From Tubiluchus corallicola (Eukaryota > Priapulida > Priapulimorpha > Priapulimorphida > Tubiluchidae), in assembly GCA_030141605.1 (NCBI GenBank), contig JAQGDQ010000229.1:294743-358742 (forward strand): a stretch of DNA of 64,000 nucleotides, read 5' to 3'. The notes beneath the pieces were generated by a model, which had not been told where the DNA came from, searched no databases, and saw only the letters and a program-made list of their open reading frames with translations. Shown here in pieces: positions 45,501-60,500 of the stretch (the first letter of the stretch is position 1; the number at the start of each line of letters is the position of its first letter). Both the position numbers and the translations under genes were made by a program.

Positions 45501-48500
45501 TTAAAATGTCACGATTAGATGTAAACTACAAGAGTATATCAAACTATTAAAGCAAAACCAGACCCAATCTTAAAGTGTAGATCAAAGCAATCTACTCTTT
45601 AAAATATTGAAAGGAGACATTCCATTTTTTTCACAAATGACTTACATGAAAGAATCATTACCACACAAATGCGATTTCGCATCCGCACCACTAGTTCTTC
45701 TCTGTTCCATGTATTTCGCCATTCACTGGTTAGACGGGCACTAGCGCCTGCATTATGGAAATGCATTGCACAGAAAACAGGTGCTGTACCTGCCAGTTCG
45801 TATGTGTTAGTTTCTGATGAACTACACACGTTCGACAGCTTGTGCGTGAGAGGCAAACTTGAAATTTGAATTTTTATCTTAAAACTTGGCTAGTTTTAGT
45901 ACTACACACTGAATATCTTACCTCTTACAGTAGCACTGTACTATAATTTTTGCTTTTGCAGATATGTGCAACATGCTCGTGGAATATATTTGCTATAGAA
46001 AATTATGTTAGTTTGTGATGTCAGGCTTGCCCACCGTTAATTAAGTTTTTAATCTATTATTTAATTATCAGAAACGTTTATGCAGTATTAATTGTGTTAA
46101 AATGTATACTTTTTATCGGACTTGAAAATGGGGTAGCATATGAAAAATCATCCTGTTTTCCTTTAACAATAAGAAAAATCATATTTATTTATATTAGCAT
46201 TTAATGGTGTCCACAAGTTTTTAGACGGTAGCTTTTATAACACAAATTAATTCTTTATGACAAGAATACCGACAATAAAAACACAGAAGCACACCAAGTT
46301 AAAAAGACAGAGGAGAGACAGAAGTTTAAATTGGCTAGCCAAAAGTCAAAGAACAGATTGGGACACAACAGAAACTGCTGTGTTTCTGCATTAATTCTAC
46401 ATGCTGTATCATTTTTACATATATTTACATGTTAACAATATAAAAAGTTCCCACAAAAATTTGTATTAATAATTCCATGTGATTTTTTGTTCGTTCTTTT
46501 CACCTGAAGGTAAACTATAGCGGTACTTTAAACAGCATTTTTCTTTCCTTTTCTTGCTTTTTATTTGTGTGATTGTTTTTAATTCAGTACTTATAAATGC
46601 TAAAAATTGTTACAAAGAAAGTATTCACTTCATATGTACTATTACCTCTATATTTCCATTGGCACAACCAACTGCAATTAAATTCCTATGGCAGCACAGA
46701 CTCCAAACTGGTGATGCCTGGTTTCTACCATGACTGGGCAACTGATGAAAGCGAGTATCATCACAATCACTGCCTACACTCCTTCTTCCATGGGAAATGG
46801 TGGAAATCTTCTGCATGTCATTGGACGCAACAGGAAGTGGGATAGGCAATGGCACCGTTTCTGAAAAAGTTCAAACAAGATTACGACAAGTTCTCAGGAT
46901 TAGACACAGGTAACAGCGCTACATTACAGATGTCACTCAAAAATGATCCAATACTGCAGTGTCAACTACAACTAAGATCAAGACTAAGAAAAAGTGGCAA
47001 ACTAAAATTAATATATGTAGTCTCTTTGCTAAAACGTAATTAATTAGACAAGCAAGTAGAGTGGTCTCAGTGTGTGCATGGCAACAAATAAGCTAAACAA
47101 CGCTGAGCCTGCTTAGTAGATATATGGGTGATCACAGGAAAAACATCTTCTGTTCAGCTGGTTCTGTCATATAATCTTTGGCCATTTCTTTGAATAAAAC
47201 ACAATGTACACAATCCTATGGTTCAGTGTTTTATCTTACAGGAGTACCCTTTGTTTGAGTGACGGGAGACTCAAAGTGTATAAAAAGGCAAAATTTGCTA
47301 TTATTAGTAAAAATCTCGGCATTAAGACAAGGGAATTAGTTTTTTTTCTACACGATTATGGTTGTTTTCATGCCCCTTTTAATACAAAGCGAAAGTCAAA
47401 TTTTTAATAAGGTTTCGATACATCATCATCATTGCCGCCAACATGATGATGATGATGATTATCATCATCATCACTGAGCAGGCAGAATTCTGAAATTAAA
47501 AAAACTCTGCCCTCAAAGATAGATAAACACAGCAATAATTCAGCAAAAAAAATCTAGGCAACGCTATGCCAGTTGTCTGCACCACTTCCGATTACATAAA
47601 TGCTTATTAATAAATTAAAAATGCATTTGCTGATAGCTTACAGCCAGCTGAGACTTGCTGAATAAAACTGATCTTTAAAACAACAAAACAGGCACTTCAA
47701 GAAACTAACAGATACAGGGAAAATGCACTTTTTGTTGCACATAGTAAACAGTTTCTGTTTTTTTCTTGATCAATTTTCTATCAAAAGGTTATAGAGTAAC
47801 ACAGTTAAATCCTGCATTGCCTATTACACAGTCACACATTATTCTACAACAATTACGAAATATTACCCCTTAATTTTAACAGCAAAAACTTACTGTATTT
47901 CGTGAACCATCAGAAAATGTTGCAGGTATTTAATTATCATGTTGATTTAATCAAAGGGAAAAATATTTCACGTCTCGGATTAACTCCCAGAAAAATCATT
48001 AATTTTATTTGCAAAAATTTTAGTTCCATTTATGTGCCTTAGCTAAAACACTTGCAAATGAATAGTTGCACGAAAGCACTGAAGTGTTGTGGAAACTGGC
48101 ATCAAGTTTGCTGGATGGTTCTGTCGATTTTAACACATTTTGAAAATTGGCATCAACGCCATGTTGATCCTTAAGGCCTCATGTCTGTGTTCAGCTTTGA
48201 GCTTCCCCATACCAAATATTCCACGAGCATGGCAAAAGATACAACCTTTGCAGATTTTCACGAAAGTATATTACAGAATGGTGGTCTGATATCAGGAAAA
48301 ATTAAAAATAAGTTCAGAAGTTAAGTACGAATTACATATTTCTTCCACATACAACAATACCACACCTAAGTTTAGAACAATTTTGTCTTCAACTAATGGG
48401 TGAGCCCAAAGTGATGCTGCAAATTTTTAGACCACTACACCTCATAACTGATTGTTTACGGTTTTGGACAATCGAAAGTTATTTGTCTATCAAATTAGTT

Positions 48501-51500
48501 TCCAAAGAACTAATGACAAAGTCAATAATCCAGAGACAAGTGTTATGTCCTTGAGTAAACTCTGGTGAGTTTCTACGAAGAGTCAACAGTTTTTTCACAA
48601 AATTTTGATTAGTTTCATTAAAAGGCACATTTTTATACACATTAAAAATGGCTGCAAATGAGTAGTTGCATGGCGTTTCGGTGTCGTTGTGGAAATTTTC
48701 AACAGCGCCGTGCAAGATTGCTATTCCTGGGCAGCTTTGAGCTTGTCCGTACCAAACATTCCACAAGCAAGGCAAAATATACAACCTTTGTGGATTTTCA
48801 TGAAAGTACCTATTACAAGTGAGCTGGTCTGATGGTCTGGTGTCAGGAAAGATTCTAACAATTTCTGTGTTCCAATTTGATTTACGCATTTTTTCCAAAT
48901 CCAACAAAACAACACCTGAATTTAGACCAAGTCCATTTTTAATTAGACTGCTAGCCCACGAGATATTTGTCAGAGTTTTCATTCGCTGGTATTCATAAAA
49001 AACTTCATATGGCTTAGGAAAATCAAAAGCTAGACCCATCATTTGTGTTTCAGTCATCTGGTCAAAGTGCCTCCAGAGTTGTTCTAGTGGTTTTATTATT
49101 ATAGTATCCAAATCAACAGCTACAATTCTTTTAACACCAGGCAAAACGCGTGGTAAGAACAACCATGCCGTATTGCAGCTCCTTCTTCCCAAGTTCAACC
49201 ACATTTTATACTTTTCACTGCGAGGGTACCACGGTTTGTAGAAATCGAACAGAAAATGCTTTAATGTTAAGAATTCGTGCAGAATTTTGGTTAACTTGTG
49301 CTTCGTATCTTTTCTGTCAACGAAAACATGGTAATGAATCAGCTCTGATGTGAACATAAGTGACGACTTTATTAACACATAGAACTCTTTTGAAATTCGA
49401 GTTTTTTTGCTACAGGCTGTTACAGACATGTGGAATTTCACTTTTGATAAGCTTGTATCATCAGCACGAATAATTCGAGTTCTAGTATTAATCACTTTGT
49501 CAGCTGCAAGAGTTATTACGCTATTTTGTGAATACGCATTATTACTACGCAGCATTTCAGAGTTTTTAATCCTTTGCAGAATTACGTAGTAAAATAAGAG
49601 GGAAAAAATGAACACTGCACATACAAAAATCAAATAGTACACCTTGCGTCTTTTCATAGTAATGTGTCAGCTGTTGAGCTACTAATCGCTTATACGTTAG
49701 ATAAGTGCATACACAACACAAGGAGTGTATTACATTGGTAGGAGTCAATGGAAATGAATACGCAATGTCACCATCATTACTATATGTTAGATAAGTGCAT
49801 ACAACACAAAGTGTATTACATTGCCAGGAGTCAATGGAAATGAATACGTAATGTCACCGTCATTACTATATGTTAGATAGGTGTATACAGCACAAAAAGT
49901 GAGTTTTATTGCTGGGAGTCATCGGAGATGAAAGGGAAACAAAACAGGTTTCTCTTGGACACCTTCAAGCTGGACTGGCTCATAGCATTAAATCATGGTG
50001 CCGCACCTAACGACTTTTCAGGTTCAATTAATCACATTGCAATATAGAGGTCAGTGAACAAAAACCCCAAGGATATCTTGAATGCTTCATAGTTCTCACA
50101 GGTGTGGTAGTAGTATATATATCAAGTGAAAAATCAAGTGAGAGAATAGTAAAATTTGGCAAACATGATTTGTACCCAATAAAATTTGGCAAACATGATT
50201 TAAAGGAACATGCTGCACATTCAGTAAACTGTATGGGTTAATTAACTGGTTGAGTAGTTGGGTTGGTTTGGTTGATATGTTTTTTACAATCTTTTCTTAC
50301 AATATAATATTTAGGCTATTCGTACCTAACTTAAACACAAGAAATCTGATAAAAAGTAATGCTATGTAGAAAATGCATGCATTTTAGACATTGGTGGATT
50401 AGTAGCATTAAGTGGCATTTACCTAGCATTTATTATTATTATTATTATTATTAATTATCATTTTATTCTTAATTTCAGCTCGTAGACATAGTCTTAAGCC
50501 ATAAAAATACAATAATTACAAAAAAAATAATTATAAAACATAAACTTACATTTTACATAACTTGATAAATAGGAAGAGAAAGTAGTTAAAAGATTTACGT
50601 AAATGGCATGCATTAAAATTACATTCCAATACATAATGCATTGTTATTCGTTATCCACCTGCTGAACAGCTATATATAAAAGTCAATAGGAAATACCAGC
50701 AGAAAAGAATAACGCATACCGCAGCTCTGATAAATGGGTGCATCGAAAACATTATAAACCAATTTTACGTACTCCGCACAATGCATACACATTTTGGATG
50801 CCAGGTAAATGTCAGTTTAGTAGTAGATATAGCCATTCTAATAATTAACAGTTGGGCAGTGTTGTGATAAATAACATGGTGAATTGATGCAATAGAATTG
50901 ACAGCTTCGAAATCGGAATATAACTTCTTTACTAAATTATGTTCTTTGTGTTTTTACGTTAAAAAGACAAACTACTCACAGCCACAGCTGGTCGAAGAAT
51001 GAAAACAGTAATGTAAAAATTACAATTTATTGTCACAGAGTTGCACACACAAAAAATTTCCATCATGTCTTCACTAACATTTTGTAGAAAAATTAGTAAC
51101 AGTGGGAGCTAAACAGATTACATTTTCAGAAAAATGACTAAATTGCTAGTAATTATAAAGACAACATAACGAACTCTTCCAGCTAAATATGTTACTCAGA
51201 TTGGACATAACCTGCAAAACCCCAATCAAAATCATGCACAGAGACATAAGTTCGAAAAACTTGTAAGAATAAAGTTGCCTAACAGCTGGGTTGATGGACT
51301 ATTTGGTTGAGTTCCGGGATAAATATCGTGACAGCCTTTATTTGATTATAATTTTTCTGTTTTTAACACAAAGTTTAACAGCATACGTTTTACTAAAATT
51401 AAATCGCAGCCTAACAGTCTAATATGTGAATGATGCACTTACCCGCTGAATACAGTAAAGTAGCACCAATGTTACTTCGATGCAGTAACAGTGCATGTCC

Positions 51501-54500
51501 ATCCGAAGCAGTACGCCTGTGTTGCCGTGAACTACCACCAGGTGAAGAAGTTACTTTTGCAGGAGATGTAGGCTTTTCAGATAACTGTACGTTTCCACCT
51601 GCGTTAGAAACTTGGGAAATTAAGTTTGTGTTTTCCACAGAGAAACAGGCACCATCTCGCGCAGCAATCGGCAACCCAGAAAAGTTTGTCTTAATGTAGC
51701 CTGCAAACAAGTAATCACAAAAAATAAAGTTTTAAGTTTTTATTTTTTTAGTTACAAAGTTTGAAATGCTAGCTTAAAAAGGGTTTAAAAAGGACTGGTG
51801 CATAATTGAAAAAAGCAAGAAAACATTTATAATTTAATATTAGCTTCCAGGATCGAGGTATTCTGATGAGAATGATGTAAGAGATAAAAAATATCTCATA
51901 TTCATGACTAGATAAAAAAAGTAGTTATATTCTAGAAGATATGCAGAATTTCTTCGCTTAGCAATAAGATTTATTGTGCAATACGGAAACATAAATTAGT
52001 CAAATTTGTGAGTTGTTTTTGCAGTATTTGCAATTTTGCACTATTTAAAACAACTTAGCTATACTAGTAGTAGTACTTTATTGACTGTAAAAATGAATTA
52101 TAAGGGGAACAATTTTACAGTCTAATATGGTATGATAAGCAAATACAGTTTATCAAACAAACTAACAGAAACTAGACTTGTGTGTATGTCAACTTTGCAG
52201 CAACACAAATGTCTAATAGTCTTTGCTACCAGCTCTAGACTATAAATAAATAAATTTGATAAACAACTAATATTTAAATTAGGATAATACTGATGTACAT
52301 TCTTGGTATTAATACAAATGAAATGATATTCGATTTGCTTGGAAATTTTGAAAACTTGGCAGTGGGCAGAAGGGCTGTGACTGTCGTGAAGATGAAATTA
52401 TACCTAATAGTAAACATTTGTCATCAAAATCAAAATTTTGTCAATTTACAATGGTTCTGCCAGTGATCTCTTATATGTAAAACAGAAAGCCCCACAGTCA
52501 GGTCCAGGGATCAAATCTCCCATTGTCATGAAAAACCAGCAAGACATTTTTGAGCAAAATTGAGTTACTAGTATCACGGCATTCCTGGTACAATGCTACA
52601 TCTTACCACCAAATGATTTAATGATCTGAAATTTATTGAGTGAGTTACTGACAAACATAAAAATACTAAGTCCATTTTTAAACATTAAAAAAGTAAGTCC
52701 ACGGAAGGTGGTTGAATAGCTTAAGTAGGTGATCAACTAGGTAAGCTATTCAACCTTTTTACCAGTTGAAACAGAAATCAGTGACTTAAACTGAAAAAAT
52801 CAGAAAAAGCATTTAAATTTTTTTTTGGTATATCAGTTTTGTTATTACTCCTTTACAATGAAACACGCAATTTTGTTGTTTCCCAAACTTCCATGCCCAT
52901 GCAGGCAGAGTTAAACAGGGTTTGATTGACAACATCAGTCTCACTAGTAAATACATTTGATTAAAAATAACTTTAAATATTTATTCTTTTTTTTTACAAA
53001 ATGTAAGCCGCCTTTTAATGAGTATTTATTCCGAATTTTAAGGTAACCCAATAAACAATTGCTTCTTAGCAAAAAAACCAGTTTTCCCATTTCTCTCCAA
53101 ACTAGCTGAAGTGGATTTACTAGGCATTTCCAGAAAGCAGGAAAAATGTTTACCATTTATTTTATTTCCGATGGTTGTATCACAATGTATGTAAAAAACA
53201 CACCCAAAGGTAACATTTCATACCATCCCAAGTAGCATTTAATAGTAATCGAGGTAACTTTATCATTGTCACCTTGTCATTTCTACATGTTTAACAAACA
53301 TATCCTTATTATTTAGGTGAACAATTTGTCCCTAAAGACTTCAAAAAATTATTAACCTAATTTGCAAGAAAAATAGTTAATGCTTATCATTAGATAAATC
53401 ATCAGACAAGTTTCAGCAGAATGAGTGATACTAGAACTATATTTATTATACATCTTTATCTTGCAATTGATTTTGAAGTGAGTCTACAGTAAAGATTCAC
53501 AAACAATGGCGTTCATAAAGAAACGAATAAATAAAACACTTACCTGCCATTTGATCAAGTGGAAGGACATATTGTAAAGAGGGATTGTTATTCTGAGGTG
53601 CTGGTAAAGAGTTTTTATGAAGCGCATGATTGTTGTCATTGGACTCTTCATCATTTATGTTCTGTCCATCGCAAGGCGCTCGCTCAGAAGGAATATCAGT
53701 GTCCTTTGGTAGATGCAAATCCCTGTGCAATAAAACGATCCATGAAATGAAGACGAGTTTCTAACATTGCATGAAACAGTGTGAAAAGCACTGAAAATTG
53801 TCTGTCGTGCAAAATTAGCATTTTTAGAAAGACAAGTAAAATGCAAATTAAGATGTCTACAATGTAAACATTTTGTTGTTTTATATGAAAAAAGATACAA
53901 GAAAACTATACAAGACATTGACGATACTAACTTTTTCTTTCAAATTTATAAAATCAATAACGTTGGTACAAAATAGTCAATATCTAATAATTTAATTAAT
54001 AATTAACATTTAATAATCAAGATTCAAATTATAAAGTTATCCTTAGGAACAATTATTGATAATACATAATTTATAGCTGAATCAAAACAACTATGTGGTG
54101 ACTGGTGAAATTGTTTGAATTGGAATCAGTTAGATGCAGCATTAACTAACACAGTCAGCAAATGCTCAGTTATGTACTATGAACATTTTGAAAACCTCGC
54201 ATCAAAATTAACTTCCTGCATTTTTATCTAATTAAAGCTGTGCTCTCACTCAAGAGTTTGAACAAAAACTGTAAAAGACACAGTTAGAAACATTAGAAAA
54301 TTATGGCTAGCACACCTATTTATGAAAGTGATCGGATCCCCCGTATGAGCATCCCAGACACATATCTGTCCAGCTAGACATACACTAGCTATCACAGTGC
54401 CTCCTGTGGTCAGATGGTCAACCTCATGCGTATGGCCTAACAACTTGATAGGAATACATTCCAATAACTAAAAAAAATATGTGTATATGTGTATAAGACC

Positions 54501-57500
54501 ATTTGAAATTACATTTGATAAGTTATATATGGACTGGTATGTGAGCTGTAAAGATGAAAGTTATGGCCTAAAACAAACATTGAACTATTAGCAGAAATTT
54601 ACTATTATAGTAAACACAAAGGACAAAGGAGAATGGCATAAATCACAAATGATTAGTCCAAACTAAAACAAAAATTACGTACTTCTAAAAGGAGTCATAT
54701 TACTGAACAGCGCACTTAAGAACCTACTTGAATATGATAGGGGAAAGATCTTCTGCGGCCCTTGCGTGGCCAAGAGCTTCTCCATTTTGCGTAGTTTCTT
54801 GAACACATGCACCTAAAAATCACAATGCAGGTTACGAAATACTTGTACAGTGTCCAATATATTACATAATTGTAATGGAAATCATTGAAAATTGCCACAA
54901 CATACAGGCTAGCAGGCAATTCATAGTAAATCACCACTCAGCTGTCCAGAACATCAACATAATTACTGTTATCTTAGACCCAAGTAAAACTTTTTTCTTT
55001 AAACTCAAACTCAAGCTGCTTGGTGAAATTGGTGATAATTGGTGAAACAGAATTTGCTTATTTGACAGAACTTGCAGTCAAAAGGGTAGTAACAGTTTGT
55101 ATAGTAGTCCGAGTAATACAATTTTTAAGGGACCAAATTATTTTCCTTTATTAAGCGTGTTTCTTACTGTTTTACTGGGATTTCACTGCATACATACCCA
55201 GCAGGGCCTTCTTTCACAAACAGCACATTACTTTATAGAAAAGGAAAATTGAGTGCAGTGTCTAATTCACCAAACTAACCGACAGTAAAACTGCTACAAT
55301 AACAATAGCAATGTTAACATACAACTGAAGTAACTTACTTATAACACATAACAGTACAATATACAAAAAATATGAAGCTAGGCAATGCCAGCACCACTGC
55401 AATTGCTAGCTCCATAGATTCAGGCGTCAAGACAGTTTGATTGCCTATCTGTGCGAATTCGTTGATTCTCTGAATCCAAACTTCTCTTTCCTTTGGATGA
55501 CGCATACCAGTGGCCTCTTCAGACGGTACTAAACAAAAGGTATAATAAAAAAAGTTAACAGCATCAATGATTTATTGTACTTTCAAAGCAGGAATTATAA
55601 AACTAACAAATCAGACTTAATTTACACCGCCAAAAGTCCACGTTTATACTTGATTTCATGGTCGGTTTTGTGCAAATACTGCAAAATAGAATAGAGACCA
55701 GTTTTCATATAGCCTTTTCACCTCTGCAGTGTATGGTCACAACACTTGTTCTTATTCATAACATTGGAGAAATATCATGAGCTTACGTTCAAAACACTAA
55801 ACAGTGTTACGAACTTATGCTCAGAACACTAACAGTGTTATTAACATATGCTGATAACGATGTACAGTTTTATGAACCTACACTGATAACACTGTACAGT
55901 TTTATGAACCTACACTGATAACACTGTACAGTTTTACGAACATACACTGATAACACTGTACAGTTTTATAAACGTACGCTGATAACACTGTATACAGTTT
56001 TATGCAAGTACGCTGATGACACTGTACAGTTTTATGGATGTACGCTAATAACACTGCACAGTTTATGAACGTACACTGATAACACCGCACAGTTTTATGA
56101 ATGTACATTGATAACACTGTACAGTGCTATGAACATATGCTCAAAATATAGCGCTAATCTGCATTCAGTGACCCTTAACTGCAGTAAACAAAAATAATTT
56201 TCAAATCTGCAAACAAGTATTGCAGTCTCTAGCAGTCAAATGCGCAGATACTTACTCAACATGGACAGTGGAATAGATGGCAATATAGTGATGAAATGGC
56301 TATTCAAACTGATGTTATAATAACCAAAAAGTGTTGGAAAATGATTAAATGACAAACTCCTCCAAAGTTCTGTGTTTTCATAATGGACGCTGGCTGCTGT
56401 AACGTCAGATGGTATGCTGGATACATCAGTTTCGAGACCTAAAAAGAGAATTACTATAAACTCAAAGTATGTAAAAATATGCTTTTAATTGTAAACTAAA
56501 AAAAATAAAATTATAATTTATTTATTTATCCAGACAAGAGTTTTTGCCCTAAGAATGACAGACATCTGTTGAGGAAGTATTCCACTTATCCACTAGAGAT
56601 GACTACCTCTAATTGACATATAGAGTTGTATCACTCAAAATGCTAATACCAAAACGACATCTACTTACTTTTCTTACTATTAATTTCCTTATGCAAGCCA
56701 CCTGATGGCTTCATTTAATAAAACTAAAACACAAAACTGGAACAGCTAAAAAGTCTTCTATCTTGACAAAGGATAGTTTGGTTTCATGATGAGCCTAAGA
56801 ATATCTATTTGATTTAGCAATGTACTTTATAGATTACAAAAGCGAGTTCTCAACAGCAAGTTTGCCCTGAACAGGCTGGCAAACTTAGCATGCAGCCTTA
56901 TCCATTGTGCTGTAGACACAATCTCAAAAATGTCTCGCGGAAAAATACCTCCTTTAAAGCACACTTACCATTAAAAATTCCCCATACTCCGCCAGTGTTT
57001 GAAGACATATTCTCTATTGCAGGCTGAATTAACTGATTATACGTCGATTCAGGGACATATGATCTTAATGTCTTTTGACTACATTTCAATGCAACATACA
57101 CCAAGTGTACAATAACGCCGGTTCTGTGAAGTATTAGACCTATCCAAATGACTGTACATACCTGTCAAATGAAAATATTATCAATGTTAGCAAATAAACA
57201 AGAACATTCTTTAACTAAATAAATATAATAATTTTATTAACTAATAAACTCGTATTCTTCATCATTAACTATGTGTAATAATATTCTCGCACTAGCTAAT
57301 TGTATATATATATATACATATATTGTATATATATATATATCTGACACAAGGCCCTGTTAGGTCTTAGGCCCAAGAACAGGGCCTTGCGTCAGATATTTTT
57401 ACATAACAAAGACAAAACAATAAATTAATGTCAACATTTAGCAGAATACTAATATTTTTTGGAAGTGGTGATAAAGTTGGGTACATTTTTTGTTGGAAAA

Positions 57501-60500
57501 AGAAATGTACTCTAAAATAAATATAAGTCAGATACCTATAATGATTAAAATGTAACAAGCTATTATTAATCAAATGCCTGCAACTTCTTAGTCATTTTGT
57601 GGTTAGATAAATTCTTTCAAAAGATATGAAAATATAAGCAGTTAAATCAGAATATATAAATTTTAAGTGTTTGTTTAAAAACAAACCCATATTGTTGCTG
57701 TTGTTAAGCAACAGATTAAATTTTTTTTTGTAAATCAGTAATTAATAACAACATTACCTACTATAAATAAACTAAAAACATAAAGAAAGTAGTTTATACC
57801 ATCATTACTCTCTGCATCATTCGAGTTCGGGCCCAAAAGTATAGAAATTTTAGCCTTTTTGGCAGTTTTTCAAAAATAAGTGGGATTTCAAAGCCGCACT
57901 CTGCATCGGAAGGTGTTGGTGTCCGTGGACTGCTAGATACTGACGTATTTCTACTGCTGAGACTAGCTGCGGATGACTTCGGTCGAGACAACCTGTAACA
58001 TCAGTAAAATCACTGTGCAAAAATAATAACAAAAAAGCTGCAGAAAATGATTAACTTATTTGGGAAAATTAATACCAAATTAGCTGGCAACTAACGCTAT
58101 CTGTAGCAATTATGACTGTGATTGCCAGAATTTTTATAAACCATTGCAGTTTACTTTACCAATTATAATGGGTAATAATGACTTGTGAAAATAAAACTGC
58201 TTCATCTGAATATGGAACCCGCTCCTTCTGTGGACAAAAACTCAACAATTATGAATGCACAAACGACAGGCCAATCATTCGACAGTAATTAACTAAAATG
58301 GGGATGCTACGTTAGTGAGGCAATTCGCAATAACAGGCCATACTTGGGCAGGCAGTTAATTTGCTCTGCTTGTTACTACTTGTGGGGAATCATAGCAAAG
58401 TAGATATACACCGTAATGTGGAGACACTTCCCTGAATGGCTCATGACTGCTTGGATGCGACACTCACGCTATGTAGTATCGTTCATTATGCTTACCCGGT
58501 TGTTTACCTTGTACAGAGAAGTTGTATACTGCATATGTATTAAACATAACTACGACACCTCTGCCAGTTCAGTAGCTCATCTTAGCAGGGTACAAAGGAT
58601 AATAAGCCAAGGCTCCTATCATGCCACCAACGTTGTGTTGAGTTTCAGGTTTCAATAAAACTTACGTTACATGCTAATATAACATATTATTAGTTTTATT
58701 GCCATTGTCTAGTCAGCACATCATACCGACACATAACAGACATTATATCAAACAATTGATAACTGATACAAACTTAAATATGAACCGAGCAAGACTAACC
58801 TATTTGTGACGCCAAGTGCAACACAATACTACAGTGAATGCTGTATCAGATAGGCAATGAGCCAAAGTGTACAACTAGTCCCTTTACTTATAAAATTTGT
58901 TAGTTTAGAACTTTAGATTCTGACAAATAAGAGTACATAGCTGCAAAAGCATCATTTTGGCAAAGTGCCAGTAAAAACAAGCAGTTGACTAGCCTACCTT
59001 GCTGGTGATTCAAAGCAATCCATAACGGGACATCTCGACGAATTAGTGACAGGAAATGGCATGTCAACCATGGTCGCATCCCGGGCTTGCAGTAGCCGTT
59101 GCCGTTCCATCTCAGATACTTCTATCCTGCGAATGTCAATGGATAACACTGTGGTAAAGAAAAACAGCTGCAGGAAGAAATCTGATATCAGTCCGATGAC
59201 AGCAAACAAACAAAACTCCTGTATGGCTGGGACGAACGTGAAAAATCCAATGAACAAAATCAGTAACTCGGTGAGGAGATTCTTCGTGATTGACCACCCT
59301 TCACGACTCAGACCTTGAGCAATCCGCAACTTGACGTCCAAATCCACCGGCGTGGAAACAACACTCTTCGTCAGCACAAGGATATTCTCAAGACCCAAAA
59401 TCACAACAAGATAAGGGAAAATTTCACCTTTATTAACCGTAGGTGTGAGACCAAAATAAACGCAAACGGACAACGACATCAATAACGATGCAATGACAGT
59501 GCACACGGCGCTCACGGCGAGGCCCCATTTTGATTTCACCATCTCTATCTTCTTAACGGAAAAATAAATATAAAGTAATAGTATCACATAGGTAATAAGA
59601 AGATTCACATATTCAATAATACCCGGATGTTTCTTGTAATACAGATGAACAAATGTTGGGTCTTCAGTCCCATTCATGGAACTCAGAGGATAAGCAGCAA
59701 GCAGTTTAGCAGTTAGTGCATCAATGAACTTCTGGTTGTATTCTTTCAGTACAATAGTGATTGCAAAAGTAATTACGCGTTGCCGAGATCTCATGAAGAA
59801 TTTCTTCACACCCATATCTTTTCCAGCCACACCTAAGCACAAATAAAATTATACATTAATAAAATCTCAAAAAATCGAGTCTATTTACAATAAGGCAAGT
59901 AAACCATTAAGTAGTCAAAAAATGATATTAGCTATCACTTGTATTTATTCCAATAATAAATAATTCCTACAATTTTTTGGTGCCAAAAATGTCTCTATGG
60001 TAATTTTTCAGATTTTTTAACAGCACAATGTAATTTGCATTACCAGAATGCAACTCTATGGACTAACTATGTTTCAGATAGTCCATACAGTCTGACATAA
60101 TAAGTTAATTAAATTCTTAAAGCATTAAATATGTTAGGCTTTAATATAAAATCATATAAAAATAAATTTTACTAAGATTAATTATAAGTTAGTGTGAGTA
60201 CTTGAATTTAGTTCTGACAAAAAAGGAAAAAGAGAGAAAAATGGGAGTACACAGTAATAAACAAGTCAGCAAAAAAAGATGATGGTGAAGTCAATAGGTA
60301 AAAATGGCAAAAGGCAAAATCAAAATAACATAAAGACAAAAATAATCAATATGATGAACAATAAACCACATAAAAAGAATTTTTGAAATATAGTTCCGTT
60401 TTCTTGTGACAGTGACTGTGACGATGGCAATGATGACTACGAGAGCAAACGTAGTAATTACGGTGCTTATGATGATGCTATTGATGATTGTAGTGAAGAA

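Larger units (their letters stand above)
57463..59855. repeat. Left arm of the inverted SCAP duplication
   Basis: Reverse-complement partner of about 61,611-64,000. Coordinates pair as x and 121,463 minus x with no other indel than one base near the inner end (59,80x versus 61,65x). The arm includes SCAP exons b and c and their introns, and continues beyond the window on the right side's partner. Confidence 0.95.

Noticed and set aside
58416-58658. 80-codon frame found twice (also 62,805-63,047)
   Set aside because: Its duplication is explained by the inverted SCAP arms. It is intronic and antisense, with no recognisable features.
59046-59318. 90-codon antisense frame (also 62,145-62,417)
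   Set aside because: Shadow of the SCAP sterol-sensing-domain exon.
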